Source: an uncultured Bacilli bacterium (GTDB lineage Bacteria; Bacillota_I; Bacilli_A; RF39; UBA660). From it: a stretch of 64,000 nucleotides of DNA. The position numbers were made by a program, and so were the translations under genes. The notes under the pieces were generated by a model, which did no database searches, was not told the origin of the DNA, and worked only from the letters and a program-made list of their open reading frames with translations. This document shows, one piece after another, positions 35,248-43,859 of this stretch; the first letter of the stretch is position 1; each line of letters opens with the position of its first letter. The stretch lies in contig CAKPBJ010000005.1 of the NCBI GenBank assembly GCA_934140575.1, positions 1 through 64,000 on the forward strand, read 5' to 3'.

Positions 35248-35913
35248 ATGAGTGCAAATGAACATGAAGAAATAATGTTACAACATATAAATAATTATAA
35301 GATGGCTATTCTTGAGAATGTAAAAAACAATACGAATGTACTTGTAGATGAAGATATTAAGTCATTATTAAAAACGCCTCCTCTTGATTCAATGGATTTA
35401 ATTAGGACAAAGTTTTTAGATTTAGCAAAGAAGAATAAGATAGTTTTAAATACTGAGGAATTAAAAAAAATATTAGATAGTTATCGTAAATATGTTATGA
35501 AGTGTTGTGTGGAAATTAAAAATATTAGAGTTAGTGAATTGTCAGATAAAATAGAGAAAATTGAATTTTCTAAAAATAATGAAGTTATTAAGATAAATAA
35601 AAAAGATTTTAATAATATAAATAAAGAAATTAAGAAAATTATTAAGAATCAATTATCTGATGGATTTGAAAAGGTTATTTTAAAGAAAATAGATTCTGTA
35701 TTTTTAGATGGTGTAGAAGATGAAAAAAAATTAAAGATTACTAGTGATATTACTAAGTGGATTAAGGGAAGTTATAAGAATCAATTGCTTGAAAATATTG
35801 ATATTAAAATTTTAGTTAAAGATACTACACTTATTAATGGTGCAAAGGAACAGGCTGAGAGATATTTGTTTACTTTAAATAATTCTAGATTATTAAATGA
35901 TTTAGATAAATAG
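35248..35913 (+). CDS. Protein of unknown function, helical, Lys/Glu-rich
   Basis: 221 residues, GGAGGG 6 bp before ATG. No membrane segment, no signal peptide, no motif I recognise. Mostly charged helix (SELSDKIEKIEFSK, NKEIKKIIKNQ), so coiled-coil or an all-helical fold is likely. It sits alone between mfd and the metG T-box; in B. subtilis spoVT follows mfd, but this is not SpoVT. Base composition matches its neighbours, so it does not look recently acquired. Confidence 0.75.
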   Translation: MSANEHEEIMLQHINNYKMAILENVKNNTNVLVDEDIKSLLKTPPLDSMDLIRTKFLDLAKKNKIVLNTEELKKILDSYRKYVMKCCVEIKNIRVSELSDKIEKIEFSKNNEVIKINKKDFNNINKEIKKIIKNQLSDGFEKVILKKIDSVFLDGVEDEKKLKITSDITKWIKGSYKNQLLENIDIKILVKDTTLINGAKEQAERYLFTLNNSRLLNDLDK

Positions 35914-35914
35914 T

Positions 35915-35943
35915 TTGCATATTCTTAACTGTTGTGTTATATT
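35915..35943 (+). promoter_or_regulatory. Promoter of the metG T-box leader
   Basis: TTGCAT (35915-35920), 17-bp spacer, extended TGT-TATATT (-10 at 35938-35943). Confidence 0.7.
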
Positions 35944-35949
35944 ATGAAC

Positions 35950-36176
35950 ATATTTAAATGTTTTGATGAAGAGCTTTATAGATATATATTTATTATAGAG
36001 AACTCTGTTGGTGGAAATGAGTATAAATAATTTATAGAGTATGGCTTCTGAACTTCTATATTGATATGTAAGTATAGACGTAGATAGGCGTTAACTATTT
36101 GAGTGTATAATTTAAATATTATAAATTAAGGTGGTACCGCGAGAGAATCGTCCTTATGTTTATAATATTTTTTTTT
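35950..36176 (+). promoter_or_regulatory. T-box riboswitch upstream of metG
   Basis: The T-box core AAGGTGGTACCGCG is at 36128-36141. Stem I features upstream include GGTGGAAATGAGTA. The terminator arms AAATATTATAAA...AAGG (36114-36131) and CCTTA...TTTATAATATTT (36152-36170) run into a T tract ending next to the metG ribosome site, and the 5' arm overlaps the T-box, so uncharged tRNA binding would prevent termination. For methionyl-tRNA the expected specifier is ATG; one lies at 36041-36043, but I could not place it in the specifier loop with certainty. Confidence 0.9.
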
Positions 36177-36188
36177 GGAGGGATGAAT

Positions 36189-37709
36189 ATGAAAGAAAAA
36201 TTTTATTTAAGTACTGCGATTGCATATACTTCTGGTAAACCTCATATTGGTAATACTTATGAGATAGTACTTTCTGATGCAATTGCTAGATTTAAGAGAT
36301 TACAAGGATATGATGTTTATTTTCAAACAGGTACTGATGAGCATGGTGAGAAGATAGAGATTAAGGCTAAAGATGCTGGTGTTAGTCCTAAGAAATTTGT
36401 TGATGATGTATCTAAGCAGATTAAAGATATTTGGGATATTATGAATACAAGTTATGACAAATTTGTAAGGACTACTGATGAAAATCATGAGAGAGTTGTT
36501 CAACATATTTTTAAATATATGTATGATAAGGGAGATATTTATAAGGGAGAATATAGTGGACTTTATTGTACTCCTTGTGAATCTTTTTGGACAGAGAGTC
36601 AATTAGTTGATGGTAAATGTCCTGATTGTGGTAGAGATGTTGAAGAAAAGTGTGAGGAAGCTTATTTCTTTAGATTGAGTAAATATCAAGATCAACTTGA
36701 AAAATATATAAATGAGCATCCTGATTTTATTCAACCTGCTGCTAGAAAAAATGAAATGATTAATAATTTTATAAAGCCGGGATTACAAGATTTATGTGTT
36801 TCACGTACATCTTTTAGTTGGGGAATACCTGTTGATTTTGATCCAAAACATGTTGTTTATGTTTGGCTTGATGCTTTAACAAATTATATTACTAATATTG
36901 GATATGATGTTGATAGTCAAACAGATCAATTTAAAAAGTTATGGCCTGCAGATATTCATATTATTGGAAAAGATATTATTAGATTCCATACAATTTATTG
37001 GCCTTGTTTCTTAATGAGTCTAGATTTACCTTTACCTAAAAAAGTATTTGGTCATCCTTGGTTAATTGTTGGTGATGGTAAGATGAGTAAATCTAAGGGT
37101 AATGTTATATACGCTGATGATTTAGTTAATGAATATGGCGTAGATGCTGTTAGATATTATTTCTTACATGAGATACCTTTTGCAAGTGATGGATTATTTA
37201 CAAAGGAATTACTAGTAGAAAGAATAAATGGTGATCTTGCAAATATCTTAGGTAATTTAGTACAAAGAACAATATCAATGGGTAAGAAGTATTTTGATGG
37301 TAAAGTCACTAATAAGAAAATTTATGATAGTGTAGATGAAGAATTTATTAATAATATTAATTCTTTATATGATAATGTTTGTAAGAAGATGGATAATTTA
37401 CAAGTTTCTGATTCTTTGACTGAGATATTTAATTTGTTAAGAGCAAGTAATAAATATATTGATGTTACTACTCCTTGGACATTAGCTAAGGATGAAGCAT
37501 CAAAAGATAGATTGGAAACAGTTCTTTATAATTTATTAGAGGCTATTAGGGTTAGTGCTGTATTATTAAATCCATTTTTAACTGAAACTAGTGAAAAGAT
37601 TTTTAAACAGTTAAATAACTGTAAGAAGGATTTTGATTATTTAACTGATAATAGTTATGAGTTAGGAGAAGCTAGTCCATTATTTATGAGAATTGATACT
37701 ACTAAGTAG
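36189..37709 (+). CDS. metG: Methionyl-tRNA synthetase, lacking the C-terminal tRNA-binding domain
   Basis: 506 residues from ATG 36189 (GGAGGG 6 bp upstream). Class I synthetase: HIGN (about 19-22), zinc knuckle CTPCESFW...CPDCGRD in the connective peptide, KMSKSKGN (about 299) and an anticodon-binding helical domain. B. subtilis MetS is about 660 residues with a C-terminal Trbp111-like domain; that domain is absent here, while lysS in this window carries one. Controlled by the T-box upstream. Confidence 0.96.
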   Translation: MKEKFYLSTAIAYTSGKPHIGNTYEIVLSDAIARFKRLQGYDVYFQTGTDEHGEKIEIKAKDAGVSPKKFVDDVSKQIKDIWDIMNTSYDKFVRTTDENHERVVQHIFKYMYDKGDIYKGEYSGLYCTPCESFWTESQLVDGKCPDCGRDVEEKCEEAYFFRLSKYQDQLEKYINEHPDFIQPAARKNEMINNFIKPGLQDLCVSRTSFSWGIPVDFDPKHVVYVWLDALTNYITNIGYDVDSQTDQFKKLWPADIHIIGKDIIRFHTIYWPCFLMSLDLPLPKKVFGHPWLIVGDGKMSKSKGNVIYADDLVNEYGVDAVRYYFLHEIPFASDGLFTKELLVERINGDLANILGNLVQRTISMGKKYFDGKVTNKKIYDSVDEEFINNINSLYDNVCKKMDNLQVSDSLTEIFNLLRASNKYIDVTTPWTLAKDEASKDRLETVLYNLLEAIRVSAVLLNPFLTETSEKIFKQLNNCKKDFDYLTDNSYELGEASPLFMRIDTTK

Positions 37710-37713
37710 TTAT

Positions 37714-37745
37714 AAAACCTATATATTGTGTTATATAGGTTTTTA
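37714..37745 (+). terminator. Terminator after metG
   Basis: AAAACCTATATA and TATATAGGTTTT with a short TTGTGT-type loop, T run. Followed within 6 bp by TGG-TATAAT (37748-37756), a probable tatD promoter. Confidence 0.85.
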
Positions 37746-37780
37746 TTTGGTATAATAAGTATAGTGTTAGGAGAGATTTT

Positions 37781-38539
37781 ATGTTTATAGATACACATTG
37801 TCATTTATCAAATGAAGATTATGATGATATTGATTTAGTTATTAAGGAAAATAGAGAGGCATTGATTGATAAAATTATTATTTCTGGGTGTACAAAGGAA
37901 AGTATTATTGAGTCTATTGAGTTATCTAAAAAGTATTCTGATGTTTATATTACTATAGGTTTTCATCCAAGTGAGGCTTCTATTACATCTTTAAATGATT
38001 TGAATTTTCTTGAAGAGATGATTTCTTATAATGATAAGGTTGTTGGAATTGGTGAGATTGGTCTTGATTATCATTATGGTAAGGATGATATTGATTTACA
38101 AAAAAAACTATTTAGAGCTCAAATGAAATTAGCTGAAAAATATAAGTTACCTGTGGTTATTCATAGTAGAGATGCTACTCTTGATACAATTAATATTTTG
38201 AAAGAGTTTCCTAATGTTATTGGTGATATACATTGTTTTAGTGGTAGTATTGAAACTGCTGATATTTATATATCTATGGGTTATAAGTTGGGGATAGGTG
38301 GAGTCTTAACTTTTAAAAATAGTAATCTTTATAAAATAGTTGAACATGTTGGACTTGATAATATTTTACTTGAAACTGATAGCCCTTATTTAACTCCTGT
38401 TCCATATAGAGGGAAAAAGAATAGTTCAAAGTACATTCCTTTAATTGCTTCTAAAATATCTGAAATATTAAATGTTAGTGTTGAAGAAGTGTCCAAAAAG
38501 ACGCTTAAAAATACATATAGCTTGTTTGACTTGAAATAG
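37781..38539 (+). CDS. tatD: TatD-family metal-dependent deoxyribonuclease
   Basis: 252 residues. HxH metal site in FIDTHCHLSN at the start, GEIGLDYH, VIHSRDA and LETDSPYL, all conserved in TatD (YabD). In Bacillus it precedes rnmV and ksgA; here rnmV is absent and an exported-protein cassette lies between. Confidence 0.94.
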   Translation: MFIDTHCHLSNEDYDDIDLVIKENREALIDKIIISGCTKESIIESIELSKKYSDVYITIGFHPSEASITSLNDLNFLEEMISYNDKVVGIGEIGLDYHYGKDDIDLQKKLFRAQMKLAEKYKLPVVIHSRDATLDTINILKEFPNVIGDIHCFSGSIETADIYISMGYKLGIGGVLTFKNSNLYKIVEHVGLDNILLETDSPYLTPVPYRGKKNSSKYIPLIASKISEILNVSVEEVSKKTLKNTYSLFDLK

Positions 38540-38580
38540 TTTTTATGTTATTCTTTAGTCAATAATAGGTTGGTGTTGAT

Positions 38581-39165
38581 ATGGTTAAAAAGGATGTTAA
38601 ACAGTTAACTTTAGCAATTATAGTTATTGTATGCTTATTTGTTGTTTTTATTGGATTAGGTTTTTTATTCAATAGGTATAAAAGTAGTGAAAATAAAGCA
38701 TATAATTTAGGCGTTAAGTTTTCAGATAATCGTAATGTTTATTTAGAAAATACTTTGCCTGTTACTGATAAAATTGGTAGGGAATTGGATGGTGTTAATT
38801 CTTCGACTGGGATATATGGTTTTAAAGAATTTAGTATTGAGAATAATTATGATAAAAAAGTTGATTATCAGATATATTTAAGGGTAAAAAATAGTTGTGA
38901 AAATATGATTGATGAAGATTTTATAAAGTTATATTTAACTGATACTAATAACAATCCTTTAAGTGGATTTGAAAATAATAAGTTACCTAGTTATTCATCT
39001 ATTAGTAGTTTGAATGATAAGCCTGATAGTAAACTTTTGTATACTGGTTCAATTAATAAGAATAGTATTAGTAAATTTAGACTTAGAGTATGGGTGTCTG
39101 ATTTATATTCTGTTAATAGAGATAAGGAATGTTTTTCATTTGATATTTATGTAAGAAGTATTTAG
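38581..39165 (+). CDS. Exported TasA/camelysin-like protein, first copy
   Basis: 194 residues. One N-terminal membrane helix or uncleaved signal (about 11-32), then an extracellular beta-rich domain with FSIENNYDKKVDYQIYLRV and, near the end, SKFRLRVWVSD. The repeated pattern (flexible N-terminal part, paired strands, a final RLRxW strand) resembles TasA/CalY matrix proteins, whose processing peptidase is SipW; a SipW-type peptidase lies two genes on. The assignment is inferred from pattern and neighbours, not from a clear full-length match. 41 bp after tatD, GGTTGGTG upstream. Confidence 0.5.
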   Translation: MVKKDVKQLTLAIIVIVCLFVVFIGLGFLFNRYKSSENKAYNLGVKFSDNRNVYLENTLPVTDKIGRELDGVNSSTGIYGFKEFSIENNYDKKVDYQIYLRVKNSCENMIDEDFIKLYLTDTNNNPLSGFENNKLPSYSSISSLNDKPDSKLLYTGSINKNSISKFRLRVWVSDLYSVNRDKECFSFDIYVRSI

Positions 39166-39173
39166 GAGGAGTT

Positions 39174-39782
39174 ATGCGTAGTAGTGGTACTTTAGATAAT
39201 AAGTTATCTAAAAATTTTTGGATTGTTGTGATTGTTGTATGTTGTATTCTTATTATTTTTTTAGCTACTGGTTTTGTGATGTCTTCCAATAAGCCAGATA
39301 ATGTAGTTAAGGAAGAGAAGAATGGTGGTAATCTTGTTTTGAATTATTCTGGTAATACAGATGGGTTAACTATTACTAATGTTGTTCCTACTTCGGATAT
39401 AGTTGGTATGGCTAATAATATAGATGGAAGTTATTTTGATTTTTCTGTTGATGTTGATTTGGATAAAGCTAAGTCTATTGATTATGAATTGTCTATTAGT
39501 AAGGTTAGTTCTAATTCTACTATTCCAGATAATGATATTAAGGTTTATTTAGAGAAAATGGATAAGGGAGTTTATTCGAGTGTCTTTGGTCCAAAAAAGT
39601 TTGTTGGTTTAGAGGATGATAGTTCTTTAGGTACAGATCAAGATAGTATGATTCTTGTAAAGACTTCAAAAAATGAATCTGGTAGTGATAAGTATAGACT
39701 TAGAATGTGGCTTGCAGATACTAGTTTAGTTACATCTGGTAGTTATTCTGTAGAAGTAAATATTGTTGGTAAGGCTAAATAG
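39174..39782 (+). CDS. Exported TasA/camelysin-like protein, second copy
   Basis: 202 residues, AGGAGG 6 bp before ATG, 8 bp after the first copy. Membrane helix at about 16-37, then an extracellular domain with SIDYELSISKV and KYRLRMWLADT near the end, matching the RLRxW strand of its neighbour; otherwise the two have diverged strongly. Probably a secreted or surface fibre-type protein matured by the SipW-type peptidase downstream. A terminator follows, so the peptidase has its own start. Confidence 0.5.
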   Translation: MRSSGTLDNKLSKNFWIVVIVVCCILIIFLATGFVMSSNKPDNVVKEEKNGGNLVLNYSGNTDGLTITNVVPTSDIVGMANNIDGSYFDFSVDVDLDKAKSIDYELSISKVSSNSTIPDNDIKVYLEKMDKGVYSSVFGPKKFVGLEDDSSLGTDQDSMILVKTSKNESGSDKYRLRMWLADTSLVTSGSYSVEVNIVGKAK

Positions 39783-39813
39783 AAGTTGATGTCAAGTTTA
39801 CTTCTTTTTTTTT
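39781..39813 (+). terminator. Terminator after the second TasA-like gene
   Basis: AGAAGT (39781-39786) and ACTTCT (39800-39805), then nine T. Confidence 0.7.
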
Positions 39814-39872
39814 GTAATTATAGTTTTTTTTTAGTTGTAGTATTATAATAATTCTAGAATTGGAGCGATAAT

Positions 39873-40481
39873 ATGAAGAAAGTAAAGTATGAAAATTTAA
39901 GTAAGTTTCAATACTTATCTTATTTTATTGGTAGAGCATTTTTGCTTTCTATATTTTGTTTTGTTGGTATTTTAGCTTTAATGGTTACTGTTTATTTTGG
40001 AGATTTAATCATTAATTTAGGTAGAGGTAAGTCTAATAGACCTTTATTTAATAGTTATGTAATTGTGTCTCAGAGTATGGTTCCAACAATTAATATTAAT
40101 GATGCAATTATTGTTAAGAGAATTGATCATGATAATTATAAGATTGGTGATATTATTAGTTTTTCTTCTTCGGATATTAATTATAAAGGACTTACAGTTA
40201 CTCACAGAATAGTTAATAAGCAAAGTTCTAGTAATGCAAGTTCTATTTATACTACAAAGGGAGATAATAATTTAGTTGCTGATTATGCTGGTGTTAAGAC
40301 TGATCAGATTTATGGAAGAGTTTTATTTATTATTCCTAAGATTGGATATATTCATACATTTTTTTCAAAACCTTCTAATTTCTTTGGCTGTTTACTTATA
40401 CCAATTTTAATGATTATAGGTTATGATGCTTTAAAAATTACAAGAGTTGTTGTTGAAAAGAGAAAGGCACTTAGTGAGTAA
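39873..40481 (+). CDS. SipW-type (ER-type, S26B) signal peptidase I
   Basis: 202 residues, membrane segments near 25-50 and 168-188. Catalytic Ser in VSQSMVPT (about 67), and THRIV (about 110) gives the His that replaces Lys in ER-type peptidases; TKGDNN then D is the third motif. In Bacillus SipW of this type processes TasA and TapA, which supports the reading of the two preceding genes as TasA-like substrates. Confidence 0.85.
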   Translation: MKKVKYENLSKFQYLSYFIGRAFLLSIFCFVGILALMVTVYFGDLIINLGRGKSNRPLFNSYVIVSQSMVPTININDAIIVKRIDHDNYKIGDIISFSSSDINYKGLTVTHRIVNKQSSSNASSIYTTKGDNNLVADYAGVKTDQIYGRVLFIIPKIGYIHTFFSKPSNFFGCLLIPILMIIGYDALKITRVVVEKRKALSE

Positions 40482-40534
40482 AGTACTTTTCTTTTTTTTG
40501 TTTATAATTTATAATATTTTCAGTTGGTGATTTT

Positions 40535-41332
40535 ATGGAAAAGTATGATGTTAAATTTAAGAAAAAGTATGGTCAAAATTTTTTAAAGAATATAAGTGTT
40601 GTGGAAAGAATTGTTAATGTAAGTGAAATTGGGGATAATGATTTAGTTATTGAAGTTGGTCCTGGTGGAGCTATTATGACAAGGGAACTTTCTAAAAGAG
40701 CAGGTAATGTCTTGGCATATGAGATTGATGAAGATTTAAAAGAAGAATTATCAAAAAGACTTGATGGTTGTGGTAATGTTGATGTTTTATTTAAAGATTT
40801 TTTGGATGCTGATTTAGTTAGTGATGTTAAGAATTATTCTTATGATAAATTGTTTTTTGTTAGTAATGTTCCTTATTATATTACTACTCCAATACTTATG
40901 AAGATTATAGAGTCAAATCTTTCTTTTTCAAAGATTGTTATGATGGTACAAAAAGAGGTAGGAGATAGATTTTCTACAAAACCTGGTAGTAAAGAGTATG
41001 GATCAATTACTGTACTTTTAAATTATTTTTTTGATGTTAAGAAAGAATTTTTAGTTTCAAGGAATCAGTTTGTTCCTGTTCCAAATGTTGATAGTGTAAT
41101 AGTTTCTTTTACTGAAAAGAAGGATAAGAAGTATTTGAAAGATTTTACTTTTTTTCAAAAAATTGTTAGGGATAGTTTTCAATATAAAAGAAAGACTATT
41201 AAAAATAATTTGAGAAGTTATGATTTGAAAATTGTTTCTGATGTTTTAAGTAAATATGGATATGATTTAAGTATTAGAGCTGAGAATTTGCAACTTGATG
41301 TTTTTGTTGATTTAGCAAATGAATTAATATAG
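40535..41332 (+). CDS. ksgA: 16S rRNA dimethyladenosine transferase KsgA (RsmA)
   Basis: 265 residues. SAM motif EVGPGGAIMTREL and catalytic NVPYY (about 111), then FVPVPNVDSVIV. Dimethylates A1518 and A1519 of 16S rRNA. Preceded by GGTGATTT. Followed by yabG as in Bacillus. Confidence 0.96.
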   Translation: MEKYDVKFKKKYGQNFLKNISVVERIVNVSEIGDNDLVIEVGPGGAIMTRELSKRAGNVLAYEIDEDLKEELSKRLDGCGNVDVLFKDFLDADLVSDVKNYSYDKLFFVSNVPYYITTPILMKIIESNLSFSKIVMMVQKEVGDRFSTKPGSKEYGSITVLLNYFFDVKKEFLVSRNQFVPVPNVDSVIVSFTEKKDKKYLKDFTFFQKIVRDSFQYKRKTIKNNLRSYDLKIVSDVLSKYGYDLSIRAENLQLDVFVDLANELI

Positions 41333-41421
41333 TATTTTTAATTTTAATTAGTTTGAAATATAACTACTTTTTTTATTCTAATTTTTGATTTTTAGCATAT
41401 AAATTTATGGGAGATGATTAA

Positions 41422-42183
41422 TTGGAATTTAAAATAGGAGATTTAGTTAGTCGTATATCACATAATAATGATATTGTGTTTAAAATTATTGATATAAGTG
41501 GAAATGTTGTGTTCTTAAAGGGTGTTGATTTGAGACTTTATGCTGATTCAGATGTAAATGATTTGGTATTTGTTCATGATATTAAATCTGAAGATGATTC
41601 TATAATAAAAAGAAATGTTTCACTTATAAATATGGATAGGGATAATTATTTTTATATTCCAGGGAAAATTTTACATATTGATGGAGATAATGATTATTTA
41701 AATAGATGTATGAGGTTTTATAAAAATATGGGAATTAAAGCGAATGGAATTATGTTATCTGAGAAGATAGTCCCTTCAAAAATACTTGGATTAATTAAGG
41801 AATATAGACCTGATATTATTGTTATTACTGGACATGATGCATATTTTTCAAAGAAAGATGATTATGAAAATTCATCTAATTTTATATCAGCAATTAAGGA
41901 AGCTCGTAAATTTGAAAAAAACCAAGATAAATTAATTATAATTGCTGGAGCATGTCAGTCTAATTATGAGAAATTAATTCAGGCTGGTGCTAATTTTGCA
42001 TCTAGTCCAAAAAGAATTAATATTCATGCGTTAGATCCGGCAATTATTGCATCTAGTATAGCTTTATCTGATAAAAATCAAAGTATAGATTTAATAAATA
42101 TGATTAAGAAAACTAAGTATGGTAGTGATGGAATTGGAGGAATTATTACTAATGGTACTATGTATGTGGGGTATCCTAGATGA
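41422..42183 (+). CDS. yabG: Sporulation protease YabG (peptidase U57)
   Basis: 253 residues. The YabG core is clear: ITGHDAYF, AGACQSNYEKLIQAGANFASSPKRINIHA split across residues about 172-200, DPAIIA and GIGGIITNG. YabG is a protease that trims spore coat proteins; catalytic residues are not firmly established, but the C of AGACQS and the H of GHDAY are present. Length is a little below the Bacillus protein (290). ksgA-yabG-veg order is kept. Confidence 0.9.
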   Translation: MEFKIGDLVSRISHNNDIVFKIIDISGNVVFLKGVDLRLYADSDVNDLVFVHDIKSEDDSIIKRNVSLINMDRDNYFYIPGKILHIDGDNDYLNRCMRFYKNMGIKANGIMLSEKIVPSKILGLIKEYRPDIIVITGHDAYFSKKDDYENSSNFISAIKEARKFEKNQDKLIIIAGACQSNYEKLIQAGANFASSPKRINIHALDPAIIASSIALSDKNQSIDLINMIKKTKYGSDGIGGIITNGTMYVGYPR

Positions 42184-42392
42184 ATCTCGATATGGCAAAA
42201 AGAATAGTATTTAAAAATTTAGGGGTTTCTAATAATTTCTTTTATAAGGGACCAAGAAACCAAAATGAATACTTTCATGGTTATATAGATAAAGCATATC
42301 CGGCGATTTTTACGATTATTACAGATGATGGAAAAACTCTATCTTTCTGTTATAGCGATTTACTTATTAATAATTTAGAAATACTAAGTTAG
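42180..42392 (+). CDS. veg: Veg-like protein
   Basis: 70 residues, ATGA overlap with yabG. FFYKGPRNQNEYFHGYIDKAYPA-type core then FCYSDLLINNLEI aligns with Veg (GRRKT...VLAETYPSVF...YSYADVLTETVQL). Veg stimulates biofilm gene expression in Bacillus. The sequence is divergent; synteny next to yabG raises confidence. Confidence 0.8.
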   Translation: MNLDMAKRIVFKNLGVSNNFFYKGPRNQNEYFHGYIDKAYPAIFTIITDDGKTLSFCYSDLLINNLEILS

Positions 42393-42430
42393 TTATTTAT
42401 ATTTATCTTTTTTTGTCGAAAATAAATATA

Positions 42431-42459
42431 TTGCAATTTGGTAAATATTATTATAAAAT
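42431..42459 (+). promoter_or_regulatory. Promoter of spoVG
   Basis: TTGCAA (42431-42436), 17-bp spacer, TAAAAT (42454-42459). Downstream, a small hairpin TAAAG/CTTTA precedes the GAGGGAGG ribosome site. No sigma-H pattern was apparent. Confidence 0.6.
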
Positions 42460-42501
42460 TAACTTATAAAGTGGTTACGCTTTAAGAGGGAGGAAAATCA
42501 T

Positions 42502-42777
42502 ATGAAGATTACATCAGTTAATGTACGTAAAATTGATAAGGAAGGTTCTCGTATGAAGGGAATTGCATCTGTATTATTAGATGACAGTTTTGCAGTACAT
42601 GATATTCGTATTATTGAAGGAGACAACGGTTTATTCATAGCAATGCCTAGCCGAAAGATTGCTAATGGTGACTACCGTGATATAGCACATCCAATTAATC
42701 CTGCTGTTCGTACTATGTTTGAAGAAGCTATTTTTGATGCTTATGAAAAAGCAGAAGATGAAACTGTTGAAGAATAA
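42502..42777 (+). CDS. spoVG: SpoVG RNA/DNA-binding regulator
   Basis: 91 residues. Signature FAVHDIRIIEGDNGLFIAMP-type core followed by RDIAHPINPAVRTMFEEAI, near-identical to SpoVG. Global regulator (septation, sporulation, virulence genes) that also binds RNA. GAGGGAGG ribosome site. Confidence 0.96.
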   Translation: MKITSVNVRKIDKEGSRMKGIASVLLDDSFAVHDIRIIEGDNGLFIAMPSRKIANGDYRDIAHPINPAVRTMFEEAIFDAYEKAEDETVEE

Positions 42778-42799
42778 GATGTTTTATACATCTTTTTTT
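42776..42799 (+). terminator. Terminator after spoVG
   Basis: AAGATG, TTTTATA loop, CATCTT, T run; overlaps the stop codon. Confidence 0.8.
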
Positions 42800-42847
42800 C
42801 TTTCATAAATTTAGTTTTCCTTTCATATGTTTTATTGGGAGGAAAAT

Positions 42848-43138
42848 ATGGATAAGGATAATACTACTATAAATAATTATAATCATAGTGTTAGTTTACT
42901 TGAGAGAAAAACATTAGTAATAACAGGTGTTAAAAAGATAGAAACGTTTGATAAGTTACATTTTATACTAGAAACTACGATGGGATTTATGGTTATTAAA
43001 GGAAATGATTTGGAACTTATAAAATTAGATACACTTGCAGGAAATGTTACAATTAAAGGAACAATAGATTCTATAAATTATATTGTTGAGAATAAAAAGA
43101 AAGAAGAAGACGGTATATTTAATAGGTTATTCAAATGA
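42848..43138 (+). CDS. yabP: Sporulation protein YabP-like
   Basis: 96 residues from ATG 42848 (GGGAGG upstream). YabP/YqfC family pattern: LLERKTLVITGVKKIETFD, then G-dipeptide strands GFMVIKGNDLELIKLD and GTIDSINYI. YabP is needed for spore cortex formation in Bacillus. Overlaps yabQ by 4 bp, in the order yabP-yabQ-divIC seen in Bacillus. Confidence 0.88.
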   Translation: MDKDNTTINNYNHSVSLLERKTLVITGVKKIETFDKLHFILETTMGFMVIKGNDLELIKLDTLAGNVTIKGTIDSINYIVENKKKEEDGIFNRLFK

Positions 43139-43410
43139 TGAATTTAGTAACGCAATTAATTAGTTTGTTTTTTTCTTTTTGTTTTGGAGTATTCTTATTT
43201 TTTATATTTAAAATTAATTATAAATATTTAATAATACGTAGGTATAAGTTACGTTTATTATTTTATGTTTCTATATTTTTATTTATTTCAATTTTGTATT
43301 TTGTAATTTTAAGGTTTTTAAATAATGGTATTTTACATTTATATTTTTTGTTATTAATAATATTTGGTTTTTTAATTACTTATAATTTTTATAAGAAAAA
43401 ACGTAAATAA
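43135..43410 (+). CDS. yabQ: YabQ-like membrane protein
   Basis: 91 residues, three hydrophobic segments with a basic tail (YKKKRK). No distinctive motif; the call rests on topology and on its place between yabP and divIC with an ATGA overlap. Bacillus YabQ (spore cortex) is about twice as long, so this would be a minimal form. Confidence 0.6.
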   Translation: MMNLVTQLISLFFSFCFGVFLFFIFKINYKYLIIRRYKLRLLFYVSIFLFISILYFVILRFLNNGILHLYFLLLIIFGFLITYNFYKKKRK

Positions 43411-43498
43411 ATGTAAAATTTTATTAGAAATATATTGTTATTTATGTTTTGGTATTTGTAAAGATATATAATGTAGGGTGAAAAGGTAGGTGAATGTG

Positions 43499-43798
43499 AT
43501 GACTAAAAGAAAAAAGGTTAATAAGAAAAGAAGAAGAACTTTATTGTTAGGATTACTTTCTATATTTATTATTTTTGGTGTTACATTCTCTATTGGAAAA
43601 TATTGGATAGAGATATTTGATAAATATCAAGAAAAGAAAGAATTGGATGAGAAACTTACTAGATTAAAAGAAAAAGAAGAAGAGTTACAGGTAGATGCGA
43701 AAAAATTACAAAATCCTGATTATGTAGCTAGGTATGCTCGTGAAAAATATTCATATTCTAAAGATGGAGAGTATATTTTACAAATCCCTGATAAATAG
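43499..43798 (+). CDS. divIC: Septum formation initiator DivIC/FtsB
   Basis: 99 residues from ATG 43499 (AGGTAGGTGA upstream). Basic cytoplasmic N-terminus, one membrane helix (about 16-37), a Lys/Glu coiled coil (about 45-72) and the YARYAREKYSYSKDGEYI extracellular end typical of DivIC. Part of the FtsL-DivIC-DivIB divisome complex. Confidence 0.92.
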   Translation: MTKRKKVNKKRRRTLLLGLLSIFIIFGVTFSIGKYWIEIFDKYQEKKELDEKLTRLKEKEEELQVDAKKLQNPDYVARYAREKYSYSKDGEYILQIPDK

Positions 43799-43828
43799 AA
43801 TATATTTTTCTTTTTTTTTGCTTTTATA

Positions 43829-43837
43829 TGTTATAAT
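43829..43837 (+). promoter_or_regulatory. Extended -10 promoter of tilS
   Basis: TGT-TATAAT after a T-rich stretch, 22 bp before the tilS ATG. Confidence 0.55.
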
Positions 43838-43859
43838 ATTCTGTGATTGGAGGGAGTCC

